From: Flavobacteriales bacterium
GTDB lineage: Bacteria > Bacteroidota > Bacteroidia > Flavobacteriales_D > Crocinitomicaceae
Assembly: GCA_947476515.1 (NCBI GenBank)
Contig: CANJQZ010000152.1
Coordinates: 1 to 5,400 of the forward strand
Reading direction: 5' to 3'
Length of the DNA stretch: 5,400 nt
The position numbers and the translations under genes were made by a program. This document shows, in pieces, positions 1-5,104 of the stretch (its first letter is position 1; every line of letters begins with the position of its first letter). Below the pieces are notes generated by a model. That model did no database searches and was not told where the DNA came from. It saw nothing but the letters and a program-made list of their open reading frames with translations.

Positions 1-530
1 AAGGTGACATTGATCCGAGAGGCATCAACTCCTCGAATTCTCATTCCTGTATACCCTACTCCATTTCCGGCATCTGAGGTAGTAACTAAAGACGGTGTGC
101 CATCCAATAAGAAGGGTAAATCTTGTCCGAAAGCCTTTTTTTCTAGGCCTTTCTCTTCAACTAAAAGTGCAGAGGAGGATACAGCAGAGGCTCGGGTTGA
201 AGAAACTTGAACCTCTTCTAAAGTCTGGGAACTTTTATAGAGCTGAATTTCTAATGAGACATTATAATCTTCAGCATAATAAACATTGTAACTTGGATTA
301 TACCCTGGATATTCAAAAACCAGTGTATTTTCATCACCAAATACAGGTCCTAAAATAAAATTTCCTTGCGCATCGGTTTGGGTACAGAAGTTGGTGGCTT
401 GAATACAAACCTTCACTCCTTCCAAAAGTTTGCCGTCCTCATCGGATACGACACCCATAAAATTATTTTGTCCAAAAGAGAAAAAAGTCGATACTAAAAA
501 ACCGATACTGAGAAAAATTCTTGTTTTCAT
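1..530 (-). CDS. TonB-dependent outer-membrane receptor, probably for thiamin or a precursor (3' part outside window)
   Basis: The reading frame is open from an ATG at 528-530 to the left edge, so only about 176 N-terminal residues are visible. Residues 1-20 are a signal peptide (MKTRIFLSIG start, cleavage near SFGQ). Residues 22-98 form a carboxypeptidase-regulatory-like beta-sandwich (GVVSDEDGKLLEGVKV, then TDAQGNFIL), typical of Bacteroidota receptors. LEEVQVSSTRA at 104-114 matches the 'LEEVVVTATR' segment that precedes the plug. The plug begins about residue 125 and shows GMRIRGVDASRINVT at 162-176, a strong TonB-receptor plug motif. Such proteins are outer-membrane beta-barrels that import scarce nutrients using TonB energy. 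The TPP riboswitch in its leader implies repression by thiamin pyrophosphate. Known Bacteroidota genes of this kind (called omr1 in comparative genomics) are often followed by pnuT and a thiamin pyrophosphokinase, which would lie beyond the left edge. The family is certain; the ligand is inferred from the riboswitch. Confidence 0.93.
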   Translation of the reverse strand, partial: MKTRIFLSIGFLVSTFFSFGQNNFMGVVSDEDGKLLEGVKVCIQATNFCTQTDAQGNFILGPVFGDENTLVFEYPGYNPSYNVYYAEDYNVSLEIQLYKSSQTLEEVQVSSTRASAVSSSALLVEEKGLEKKAFGQDLPFLLDGTPSLVTTSDAGNGVGYTGMRIRGVDASRINVT

Positions 531-552
531 TTGTTTCAAATTACACAAGAAC

Positions 553-584
553 AAGGGGCTAATTCCGGATGGTTATTAATTAGC
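553..584 (-). promoter_or_regulatory. Candidate expression platform of the TPP riboswitch
   Basis: Between the aptamer and the receptor ATG, GCTAATT (584-578) and AATTAGC (565-559) form a perfect 7-bp hairpin with a 12-nt loop. CCCCTT (558-553) follows at once and is complementary to AAGGGG (663-658) in the 5' strand of the aptamer. The two pairings could be alternatives that link TPP binding to expression. No long U-tract follows the hairpin, so a classical intrinsic terminator is not evident and control of translation or a weak attenuator is more likely. The complementarity is seen directly; the mechanism is inferred. Confidence 0.4.
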
Positions 585-587
585 ACA

Positions 588-669
588 GTCATCTTCCCTT
601 CGTAGGCATTATCCTAAATCAGGTTCAATGGGTATAATCTCAGCCTTGTCAAAGGCACCCCTTAGAGAC
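588..669 (-). ncRNA. TPP (thiamin pyrophosphate) riboswitch, THI-box
   Basis: Read on the minus strand, the segment carries the conserved TPP aptamer in order: AAGGGGTGCC (663-654), the pyrimidine-sensing CTGAGA (643-638), ACCC, GAACCTGAT, then GGATAATGCC (614-605) and GAAGGGAAGA closing the aptamer. P1 can form between GTCTCT (669-664) and AGA-T-GAC (594-588) with one bulged base. A short optional P3 extension is present (GCCTTTGACAAGGC). The element lies 57 nt upstream of the TonB-receptor ATG on the same strand. By analogy with the family it lowers expression of the receptor when TPP is plentiful. All core sequence motifs are present, so the identification is secure. Confidence 0.96.
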
Positions 670-673
670 GGAA

Positions 674-681
674 CAAAATTA
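674..681 (-). promoter_or_regulatory. Candidate Bacteroidota -7 promoter box for the riboswitch/receptor transcript
   Basis: Minus-strand TAATTTTG matches the Bacteroidota -7 consensus TAnnTTTG exactly. A start site about 5-7 nt downstream would fall at roughly 667-670, right at the first base of riboswitch P1, which is the expected geometry for a leader-only riboswitch. I do not see a good -33 TTTG at 19-21 nt upstream, so this is a half-supported promoter. Confidence 0.5.
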
Positions 682-802
682 TAAAATAATTTTAATTGAC
701 GATTAGATTTTGGAGGAATAAAAAATCTTGACAAAAAGAAATTGCGTTAATAAAGTGTTCCGTTAATTAATAATTCTTATTGGATTTAGGAGATGTTATC
801 GG

Positions 803-1309
803 TCACAATACTGGAGCCACGAAGGTGTTAAAGATACACTTTTCGCGTCGGTATTTTTTATGAATTAATGCTAAAGATACCGCGGAAGCAGCAGTGACCA
901 CTGCACCAACAATAATTACCGCAATTCTCTCTAATCCGCTAAGGTCCATGAATATAAAACCATCCCCACCACTCGATTTCGGCATGCTTAATCCCTTAAT
1001 CCAGATACCTCCACCTAGAGCCATTCCCGCTAATCCGATATTACTTTGAGCAATAATGGTATTGATCCTAGAAAGTTCTATCCAAGTATTATCCACCTTT
1101 ATTTTATCATTAGTTATTTCCTTTATTACCCCTTTTACTCTAGCGTCATAATTCATTGAATTGCTTACTTCAAATGTTACCTTTTCGCCTATGAAATAGA
1201 CTTTTTTGACACTGTTATCAAATTTATTTTTGACAAAAAAAGTACTCGAAGTCTGAGCATTTATGCATTGACTGAATAGGATTACAAAAAGGAGGGAAAG
1301 ATATCTCAT
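803..1309 (-). CDS. Small exported/membrane protein of unknown function
   Basis: This 168-aa protein is not one I recognise. Residues 1-19 (MRYLSLLFVILFSQCINAQ) are a signal peptide with a typical Bacteroidota 'NAQ' cleavage end. The cysteine at 15 is not in a proper lipobox, so a lipoprotein is unlikely. Residues about 40-85 have an alternating pattern (GEKVTFEVSN, VKGVIKEITNDKIKVDN, TWIELSRINTI) that reads like a small beta-barrel domain in which a strand pair is followed by 'hxLxxIxxI'; this is common in secreted Bacteroidota hypotheticals. A glycine-rich stretch follows (IGLAGMALGGGIWIKG, 91-106). A single hydrophobic helix at about 128-149 precedes a basic KKYRREK tail, suggesting membrane anchoring with the positive tail inside. 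It is encoded upstream of the riboswitch on the same strand, but the 133-nt gap and the separate promoter box argue against co-transcription with the receptor. The coding call rests on the signal peptide and coherent domain pattern. Confidence 0.8.
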   Translation of the reverse strand: MRYLSLLFVILFSQCINAQTSSTFFVKNKFDNSVKKVYFIGEKVTFEVSNSMNYDARVKGVIKEITNDKIKVDNTWIELSRINTIIAQSNIGLAGMALGGGIWIKGLSMPKSSGGDGFIFMDLSGLERIAVIIVGAVVTAASAVSLALIHKKYRREKCIFNTFVAPVL

Positions 1310-1495
1310 TTGGATTTGAATTAGGTTTGATCAAATGTAATTAAGTTTCTAGCAATCAAGCTATTAAATTCTACAACACTATTTTTTTTACTTGCGCAAA
1401 ACACAAATAGCCATTTCTCACTTGCTCAATTTGATAATTATACCTGTCAAATAATCCCGAAATTTATTCAAATTTTAAAACAGGAATAACAGAAA
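1310..1495. other. Divergent intergenic region
   Basis: This 186-nt AT-rich spacer separates the minus-strand exported-protein gene from the plus-strand SDR gene, so it must hold both promoters. On the plus strand I find a TTTG at 1430-1433 but no matching TAnnTTTG about 20 nt downstream. Small perfect palindromes are TTTGATCAAA (1326-1335) and TTGCGCAA (1392-1399). No RNA gene or convincing terminator is seen. Confidence 0.5.
1332..1339 (-). promoter_or_regulatory. Candidate -7 promoter box for the 168-aa exported protein gene
   Basis: Minus-strand TACATTTG matches TAnnTTTG exactly and lies 22 nt upstream of the ATG. A CTTG at 1360-1357 sits 17 nt further upstream as a weak -33 element. The box overlaps a perfect 10-bp palindrome TTTGATCAAA (1326-1335), which could be an operator or chance. 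The predicted 5' UTR would be short, about 15 nt. Confidence 0.4.
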
Positions 1496-2308
1496 ATGAA
1501 TGTTTTTTATAAGAACAAAGTAGTATTAATCACAGGGTCATCGATGGGGATTGGAAAAGAAATGGCTCTTCAGGCATTGATCCATGGTGCAACTGTTATT
1601 CTTACAGGAAGAAATCTTGAAAGATTAGAAAAAACGCAACTAGAATTTTTAGCATTTAAAGAAAAAGTTATGATATTTCAAGGAAATGTTACTAATGAAA
1701 ACAGTAATAAAATCCTAATGAAATTAATTATAGAAAAATATGGCCGCTTAGATGTCTTGATAAATAACGCTGGATTATCTTGTTATGGCGAGGTTGATGA
1801 AATGGAAATTGGATCATTTAAAGAAATCATAGACACCAATATTTACGGTTCAATCTTGCCGAGTAAAGCTGCATTAAGTGAATTAAAGAAAACTCAAGGA
1901 AATATTCTATTTATTTCAAGTATTGCTGGTTTCCATGGACTGCCTGGCTATTCAGCTTATTCACTTTCTAAAATGGCACTTAAATCCTTTGCCCAAAGTC
2001 TATCTGTTGAATTAAAATCGAGTGGTGTAAAAGTTAGCATTGCCTTTGTCGGATTTACAGAAAATGAAAAAGACAAAAAAACTCTTTCTCCAAATGGAGA
2101 ATGGGTTGAAGTGCCAATACGATCATCAAAGATGTCTGTTAGTAGAAAAACCACAGCAAGTAAACTGTTGTCTCAAGTGAAATCCGGTCAATTTAAAAAT
2201 ACACATTCACTTTTAGGAAAATTTACAGAGCAAATCACACGACATTTACCTTTGTTAACTTATTATATTTTCAATAAAAAATACAAGAGAAATCTCAGCG
2301 CAGAATAA
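1496..2308 (+). CDS. Classical short-chain dehydrogenase/reductase (SDR), probably NADP(H)-dependent
   Basis: This 270-aa oxidoreductase has a complete Rossmann fold. The cofactor motif TGSSMGIG is at 13-20, NNAG at 90-93, and the catalytic tetrad is Asn115, Ser142, Tyr155 and Lys159 (YSLSK). Arg39 in LTGRN at the end of the second strand favours NADP(H) over NAD(H). The usual PGxxxT loop after strand 6 is changed to VGFTEN (185-190). The C-terminus (about 238-265, LLGKFTEQITRHLPLLTYYIF then a basic tail) is hydrophobic and amphipathic, as in membrane-associated SDRs such as the DHRS7, 11-beta-HSD1 and 3-ketosphinganine reductase types. The GIGKEMA start of helix B recalls the same group. These enzymes interconvert hydroxyl and keto groups on lipids and steroids; the actual substrate cannot be read here. 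It is followed after 26 nt by an extended SDR and is probably co-transcribed with it. The ATG was chosen because it places the first strand directly at the N-terminus. Confidence 0.94.
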   Translation: MNVFYKNKVVLITGSSMGIGKEMALQALIHGATVILTGRNLERLEKTQLEFLAFKEKVMIFQGNVTNENSNKILMKLIIEKYGRLDVLINNAGLSCYGEVDEMEIGSFKEIIDTNIYGSILPSKAALSELKKTQGNILFISSIAGFHGLPGYSAYSLSKMALKSFAQSLSVELKSSGVKVSIAFVGFTENEKDKKTLSPNGEWVEVPIRSSKMSVSRKTTASKLLSQVKSGQFKNTHSLLGKFTEQITRHLPLLTYYIFNKKYKRNLSAE

Positions 2309-2334
2309 TTTATTAATTCCTATATTTAAGGTCT

Positions 2335-3300
2335 ATGCAAAAACCAGTTGCTGTAACGGGTGCCAGTGGGCACATTGGAAATGTAGTTTGTAGAAAACTA
2401 ATTGAATTAGGCTATTCGGTAAAAGCCTTTTATCATTCAGATGCTACCAGTCTAAAAGACTTGCAACTTACATTGGTTAAAGGCGATATTCTGAATCCAA
2501 CTGAGGTAAGAAACTTATTAACTGGATGTGATTATGTAATCAATTGCGCTGCCATAATTAGTATCAATGGTGATCCAAATGGATTGGTATATAAGACCAA
2601 TACTCAAGGTCCTGCAAACATTCTTTCCCTAGCCAAGGAACTTGGAGTAAAAAAAATAATTCATGTCAGCAGTGTACATGCCGTTCATGATTTGCCGCAC
2701 AACACGCCATATGATGAGACGCGACCTTATAAGACGAAAAAAGATTTTGCCTACGATTACTCTAAAGCCCAAGGCGAACAAATAATGCTTGCTGGGGCTG
2801 AACCCGATGGCTTAGAAGTGGTGGTAGTTAGACCCAGTTGTGTTATAGGACCTCATGATTTTAAACCTTCTAAAATGGGGGTGGCACTTAAAGGATTCTA
2901 CAAAAAGAAATTCTTATTCCTTCCCAAGGGAGGCTATGACTTAGTGGATGTTCGAGATCTTTCAACTTCCATTTGTGCGGCTATTGAACTTGGAATAAAC
3001 AAAGAAATTTACTTGTTGTCTGGAAAGTTTTGCCGCTTCAAAGATTTGGCAAAAGAAATCGGAATGGTGCGTGAGCAAAAGAAAACCATCCTGATATTGC
3101 CCAATTGGATTTTAACTTTTAGCCTTCCTTTTGTTTGGCTAGCAGGTAAAATAACCCAGACAGCGCCATCACTTACAAAGGAGTCAATTGTTGCCATTAC
3201 GGAAGGACATCCTGAAATGAATAATGAGAAAGCAAAATCGATACTGCATCATAAAACACGGCCATTACAAGATTCCCTTAGGGATATTTTTAATAATTAA
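2335..3300 (+). CDS. Extended SDR: NAD(P)-dependent epimerase/dehydratase or DFR / 3-beta-HSD-like reductase
   Basis: This 321-aa protein has the extended-SDR cofactor motif TGASGHIG at residues 8-15, an acidic GDI after strand 3 (50-52), NCAA at 70-73, the serine region VSSVHA (111-116), and Tyr140 and Lys144 of the YDYSK active site. VVVRPSCVIGPHDFKPSKMG (163-182) is the substrate-loop signature of dihydroflavonol-4-reductase-like and HpnA-like enzymes. A hydrophobic segment at about 251-271 (TILILPNWILTFSLPFVWLAG) suggests membrane association, as in 3-beta-HSD-type members. Likely reactions are reduction or oxidation of a hydroxyl/keto group on a lipid, terpenoid or sugar. It lies 26 nt behind a classical SDR, and a steroid-5-alpha-reductase homologue follows beyond a repeat block. 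That context leans toward a lipid-like substrate, but a sugar epimerase cannot be excluded from sequence alone. Confidence 0.93.
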   Translation: MQKPVAVTGASGHIGNVVCRKLIELGYSVKAFYHSDATSLKDLQLTLVKGDILNPTEVRNLLTGCDYVINCAAIISINGDPNGLVYKTNTQGPANILSLAKELGVKKIIHVSSVHAVHDLPHNTPYDETRPYKTKKDFAYDYSKAQGEQIMLAGAEPDGLEVVVVRPSCVIGPHDFKPSKMGVALKGFYKKKFLFLPKGGYDLVDVRDLSTSICAAIELGINKEIYLLSGKFCRFKDLAKEIGMVREQKKTILILPNWILTFSLPFVWLAGKITQTAPSLTKESIVAITEGHPEMNNEKAKSILHHKTRPLQDSLRDIFNN

Positions 3301-3368
3301 GGTCCGATAAATATTATTTTTTTAATAATTCAAAATCGTTAATTTGGACATAAAAAATATTACTTCCC

Positions 3369-3395
3369 CTACTTTTTTTTCCGCAAAAAAAGTAG
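3369..3395. repeat. Perfect 11-bp hairpin CTACTTTTTTT / AAAAAAAGTAG
   Basis: Arms at 3369-3379 and 3385-3395 are perfect reverse complements around a 5-nt loop (TCCGC). Neither side is followed by a U-tract on its own transcript strand, and the stem is mostly A/T, so I do not call it an intrinsic terminator. It is one of the nested palindromes in the repeat block. Confidence 0.7.
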
Positions 3396-3436
3396 CAAAA
3401 AAACTCGAAAGTGGCATGCGTTCATTCTCTCCAATC

Positions 3437-3495
3437 CTAAGACTTGACCGTTTCGGTGATTTCTATCGAACTACCTCACGGTACCCAAGTCTTAG
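3437..3495. repeat. Long stem: 10-bp inverted repeat CTAAGACTTG / CAAGTCTTAG with inner extension
   Basis: The outer arms at 3437-3446 and 3486-3495 pair perfectly. After a 3-nt bulge (3483-3485) the stem resumes as ACCGT (3447-3451) with ACGGT (3478-3482), giving about 15 bp in all. A smaller TTCG/CGAA pair (3452-3455, 3467-3470) lies in the apical loop. A structure this long would fold in RNA from either strand. Confidence 0.65.
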
Positions 3496-3580
3496 TTCAA
3501 TACAATCATTACCTTATGCAAGCTTTCATTTAAAAAATAACTTACTATTCGTTTTCTCCGTTGTGTCTTTCGAGAGCTCA

Positions 3581-3617
3581 TCGAGCGACTTGTGCTGAGC
3601 CAGTCGAAGTAAGTCGA
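3581..3617. repeat. Bacteroidota-type dispersed repeat core (CTTGTGCTGAGC...GTCGAAG)
   Basis: The segment contains CTTGTGCTGAGC followed by AGTCGAAGT, which I recall as a very common intergenic repeat in flavobacteria and relatives. Its ends are an imperfect palindrome: TCGA-GCG-ACTT (3581-3591) against AAGT-AAG-TCGA (3607-3617). The hexamer TCGAGA also recurs at 3570-3575 and 3614-3619. Family membership is from memory and was not searched. Confidence 0.5.
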
Positions 3618-3727
3618 GAAGTACGCTACACGAGACTTAATTTTTTCATTCTTTTGTATCAAGATAAAAAACAAAGAAAATAAAGTTCGATATTTATCGG
3701 ACAATAGCAATTCAAAATAAATAATTT

Positions 3728-4492
3728 ATGACCCTTTCTACGCTTAATATGATCACCTTTTCATGGATTGGATTAGCAATCGCGGTTCATGTCACCATGT
3801 TTTTTATCAAAGCTCCCTTCGGCAGACATACTTCCACCAAATATGGAAGGTCTATTAATAACAAATGGGGCTGGTTTTTAATGGAATTACCTTCTCTTTT
3901 GATTATGGGTTATTTTTTATTCTTTGGTTCTAAATCGCTCTATTCTTATACTTGGATCTTATTCCTCATGTGGATTTTGCACTATTTTAACCGCACTGTG
4001 ATTTATCCCTTGCGGATCAAGTCTACAGATAAAAAAATGCCGCTATTCATTGTGCTTAATGCAGTAATTTTTAATCTATTTAATGCTGGATTGAACGGTT
4101 ACTTTTTGGCTGAATTAGCTGATGGTGCCAATTATGCAGATGCTTGGCTAAGCAGTCCGCATTTTATCATTGGAAGTAGTTTGTTTTTTATTGGGATGGC
4201 CATCAACTGGACATCAGATACGCTATTGATAGGTTTAAGAAAAAAAGGAGAAACAGGATATCAAATTCCAAAAGGATTTTTATTTGATCTGATTTCATCT
4301 CCCAATTTATTTGGAGAAATTATAGAATGGACAGGATTTGCTATTCTTGCCTGGAACCTTCCAGCGCTTAGTTTTGCCATTTGGACCTTCGCCAATTTAG
4401 TGCCAAGAGCATTGAATCACCACCAATGGTATAAAGATAAATTCCCAGATTACCCCAAGAATAGAAAGGCTGTATTTCCTTATATATTTTAA
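3728..4492 (+). CDS. Steroid 5-alpha-reductase family membrane enzyme (3-oxo-5-alpha-steroid 4-dehydrogenase-like)
   Basis: This 254-aa polytopic membrane protein has about six to seven hydrophobic segments and the full signature of the SRD5A family, which reduces a C=C bond conjugated to a ketone using NADPH. Motifs are WFLMELPS (49-56, catalytic Glu53), HYFNRTVIYPL (85-95, catalytic Tyr86), GMAINWTSD (156-164), GLRKKGETGYQIPKG (169-183), SPNLFGEIIEW (191-201), PRALNHHQWY (226-235) and DYPKNRKAVFPYIF (241-254). Asn160, Asp164, Arg171, Asn193, Glu197, Arg227 and His231 fit the NADPH-binding positions I recall for human SRD5A2, apparently with the same numbering and the same total length. Steroid or 3-oxo-4-ene-like lipids are therefore plausible substrates; polyprenol or enoyl reduction is less likely given the SRD5A1/2-type motifs. 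The gene heads a tight operon, with the next start 16 nt downstream. The inverted-repeat block ends 25 nt before its ATG, and no clear TAnnTTTG promoter is visible between. Confidence 0.93.
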   Translation: MTLSTLNMITFSWIGLAIAVHVTMFFIKAPFGRHTSTKYGRSINNKWGWFLMELPSLLIMGYFLFFGSKSLYSYTWILFLMWILHYFNRTVIYPLRIKSTDKKMPLFIVLNAVIFNLFNAGLNGYFLAELADGANYADAWLSSPHFIIGSSLFFIGMAINWTSDTLLIGLRKKGETGYQIPKGFLFDLISSPNLFGEIIEWTGFAILAWNLPALSFAIWTFANLVPRALNHHQWYKDKFPDYPKNRKAVFPYIF

Positions 4493-4508
4493 ATAAACCT
4501 TACAAATT

Positions 4509-5096
4509 ATGAATCCTAAAGTGCAGTTTTATTTTTCGAAGGAAATTAAGTGGAAGGGAGAAATGGAGCTTTTAAGAGTCATTACACTGAGTTGTGACTT
4601 AGAGGAAGTCTTAAAGTGGGGCGTTCCTTGCTATACTTTTGAGAACAATAATGTGGTCTTAATTCATGGTTTTAAAAACTACTGTGCCCTATTGTTTGTA
4701 AAAGGTGTCCTGTTGAAAGATCCCAAAGGAATTTTGATTCAACAGACAGAACATGTGCAAGCGCATCGACAAATTCGTTTTACCCATGTTCAGGAGATCA
4801 TCGATCAACAAGAGGATATCATAAGCTATATTGTGGAAGCCATTGAACTCGAAAAAAATGGAGAAAAAATTCTATTCAAAAAACCTGAGGAATTTAAAAT
4901 GGTGGAAGAGTTCAAGATTAGATTAGAAGAAAATATTGACTTAAAAGTTGCTTTTGAGTCCCTAACTCCGGGCAGACAAAGAGCCTATCTGCTTCACTTT
5001 AGCGGAGCAAAACAAAGTTTAACAAGAGCAGCCAGGGTTGATAAATGTATCCCGAATATCCTCAAAGGGATAGGTTTAAACGATGCTTACCAATAA
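4509..5096 (+). CDS. DUF1801 / YdeI (OmdA-like) family protein
   Basis: This 195-aa soluble protein combines two known parts. Residues about 16-110 fit DUF1801, with the typical LKWGVPCYTF (35-44) and GFKNYCALLFVKGVLLKDP (54-72). Residues about 130-190 fit the YdeI/OmpD-associated C-terminal domain, with LTPGRQRAYLLHFSGAKQ (152-169), then TRAARV and IPNILKGIGL. No signal peptide or membrane segment is present, so it is cytoplasmic. The biochemical function of the family is unknown; names such as 'bacteriocin-protection' are weakly supported. It sits 16 nt after the 5-alpha-reductase homologue and 8 nt before the next gene, so it is very likely in the same transcript, but this does not reveal its role. 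Confidence 0.92.
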   Translation: MNPKVQFYFSKEIKWKGEMELLRVITLSCDLEEVLKWGVPCYTFENNNVVLIHGFKNYCALLFVKGVLLKDPKGILIQQTEHVQAHRQIRFTHVQEIIDQQEDIISYIVEAIELEKNGEKILFKKPEEFKMVEEFKIRLEENIDLKVAFESLTPGRQRAYLLHFSGAKQSLTRAARVDKCIPNILKGIGLNDAYQ

Positions 5097-5104
5097 GAAC
5101 TAAT

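Larger units (their letters stand above)
3302..3702. repeat. Intergenic repeat block bounded by 13-bp perfect terminal inverted repeats (MITE-like)
   Basis: GTCCGATAAATAT at 3302-3314 is the exact reverse complement of 3690-3702. The pair encloses almost the whole 427-nt gene-free gap, starting 1 nt after the preceding stop codon and ending 25 nt before the next ATG. Inside are several palindromes (3369-3395, 3437-3495, 3581-3617) and the GC-richest intergenic DNA of the window. The only open frames, of 84 and 72 codons, are low-complexity and resemble no protein. No transposase is present and I see no clear target-site duplication, so this is either a non-autonomous element or a chromosomal dispersed repeat of the REP/BIME kind. 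Some of its motifs resemble repeats I recall as common between Bacteroidota genes. The inverted repeat is seen directly; mobility is inferred. Confidence 0.6.

Noticed and set aside
4..358. Two plus-strand open frames of 68 and 87 codons
   Set aside because: They lie antisense to the TonB receptor, whose reading frame shows a signal peptide, a beta-sandwich domain and plug motifs. Their translations are compositionally odd and resemble nothing.
1430..1450. Promoter for the classical SDR gene from TTTG at 1430-1433
   Set aside because: No TAnnTTTG box lies at the required 19-21 nt spacing, so it was not listed as a promoter.
1957..2154. Minus-strand open frame of 65 codons
   Set aside because: It is antisense to the catalytic half of the classical SDR, with no start context or recognisable motif.
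3009..3197. Minus-strand open frame of 62 codons
   Set aside because: It is antisense to the C-terminal part of the extended SDR and has no independent support.
3313..3329. ATTATT/AATAAT hairpin as terminator of the SDR operon
   Set aside because: The 6-bp stem is purely A/T with a T loop and has no downstream T run; it is expected by chance in such AT-rich DNA.
3369..3395. Intrinsic transcription terminator
   Set aside because: The hairpin stem is nearly all A/T and no U-tract follows it on either strand, so the usual terminator form is not met.
3302..3702. CRISPR array or attachment site
   Set aside because: The repeats are inverted and nested, not evenly spaced direct repeats. No tRNA, integrase or cas gene is present.
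3344..3710. Small open frames of 84 (plus) and 72 (minus) codons in the intergenic gap
   Set aside because: They run through palindromic repeat DNA, are rich in Ser/Phe/Lys from low-complexity tracts, overlap each other and show no domain. Repeats of this kind are often mis-annotated as hypothetical proteins.
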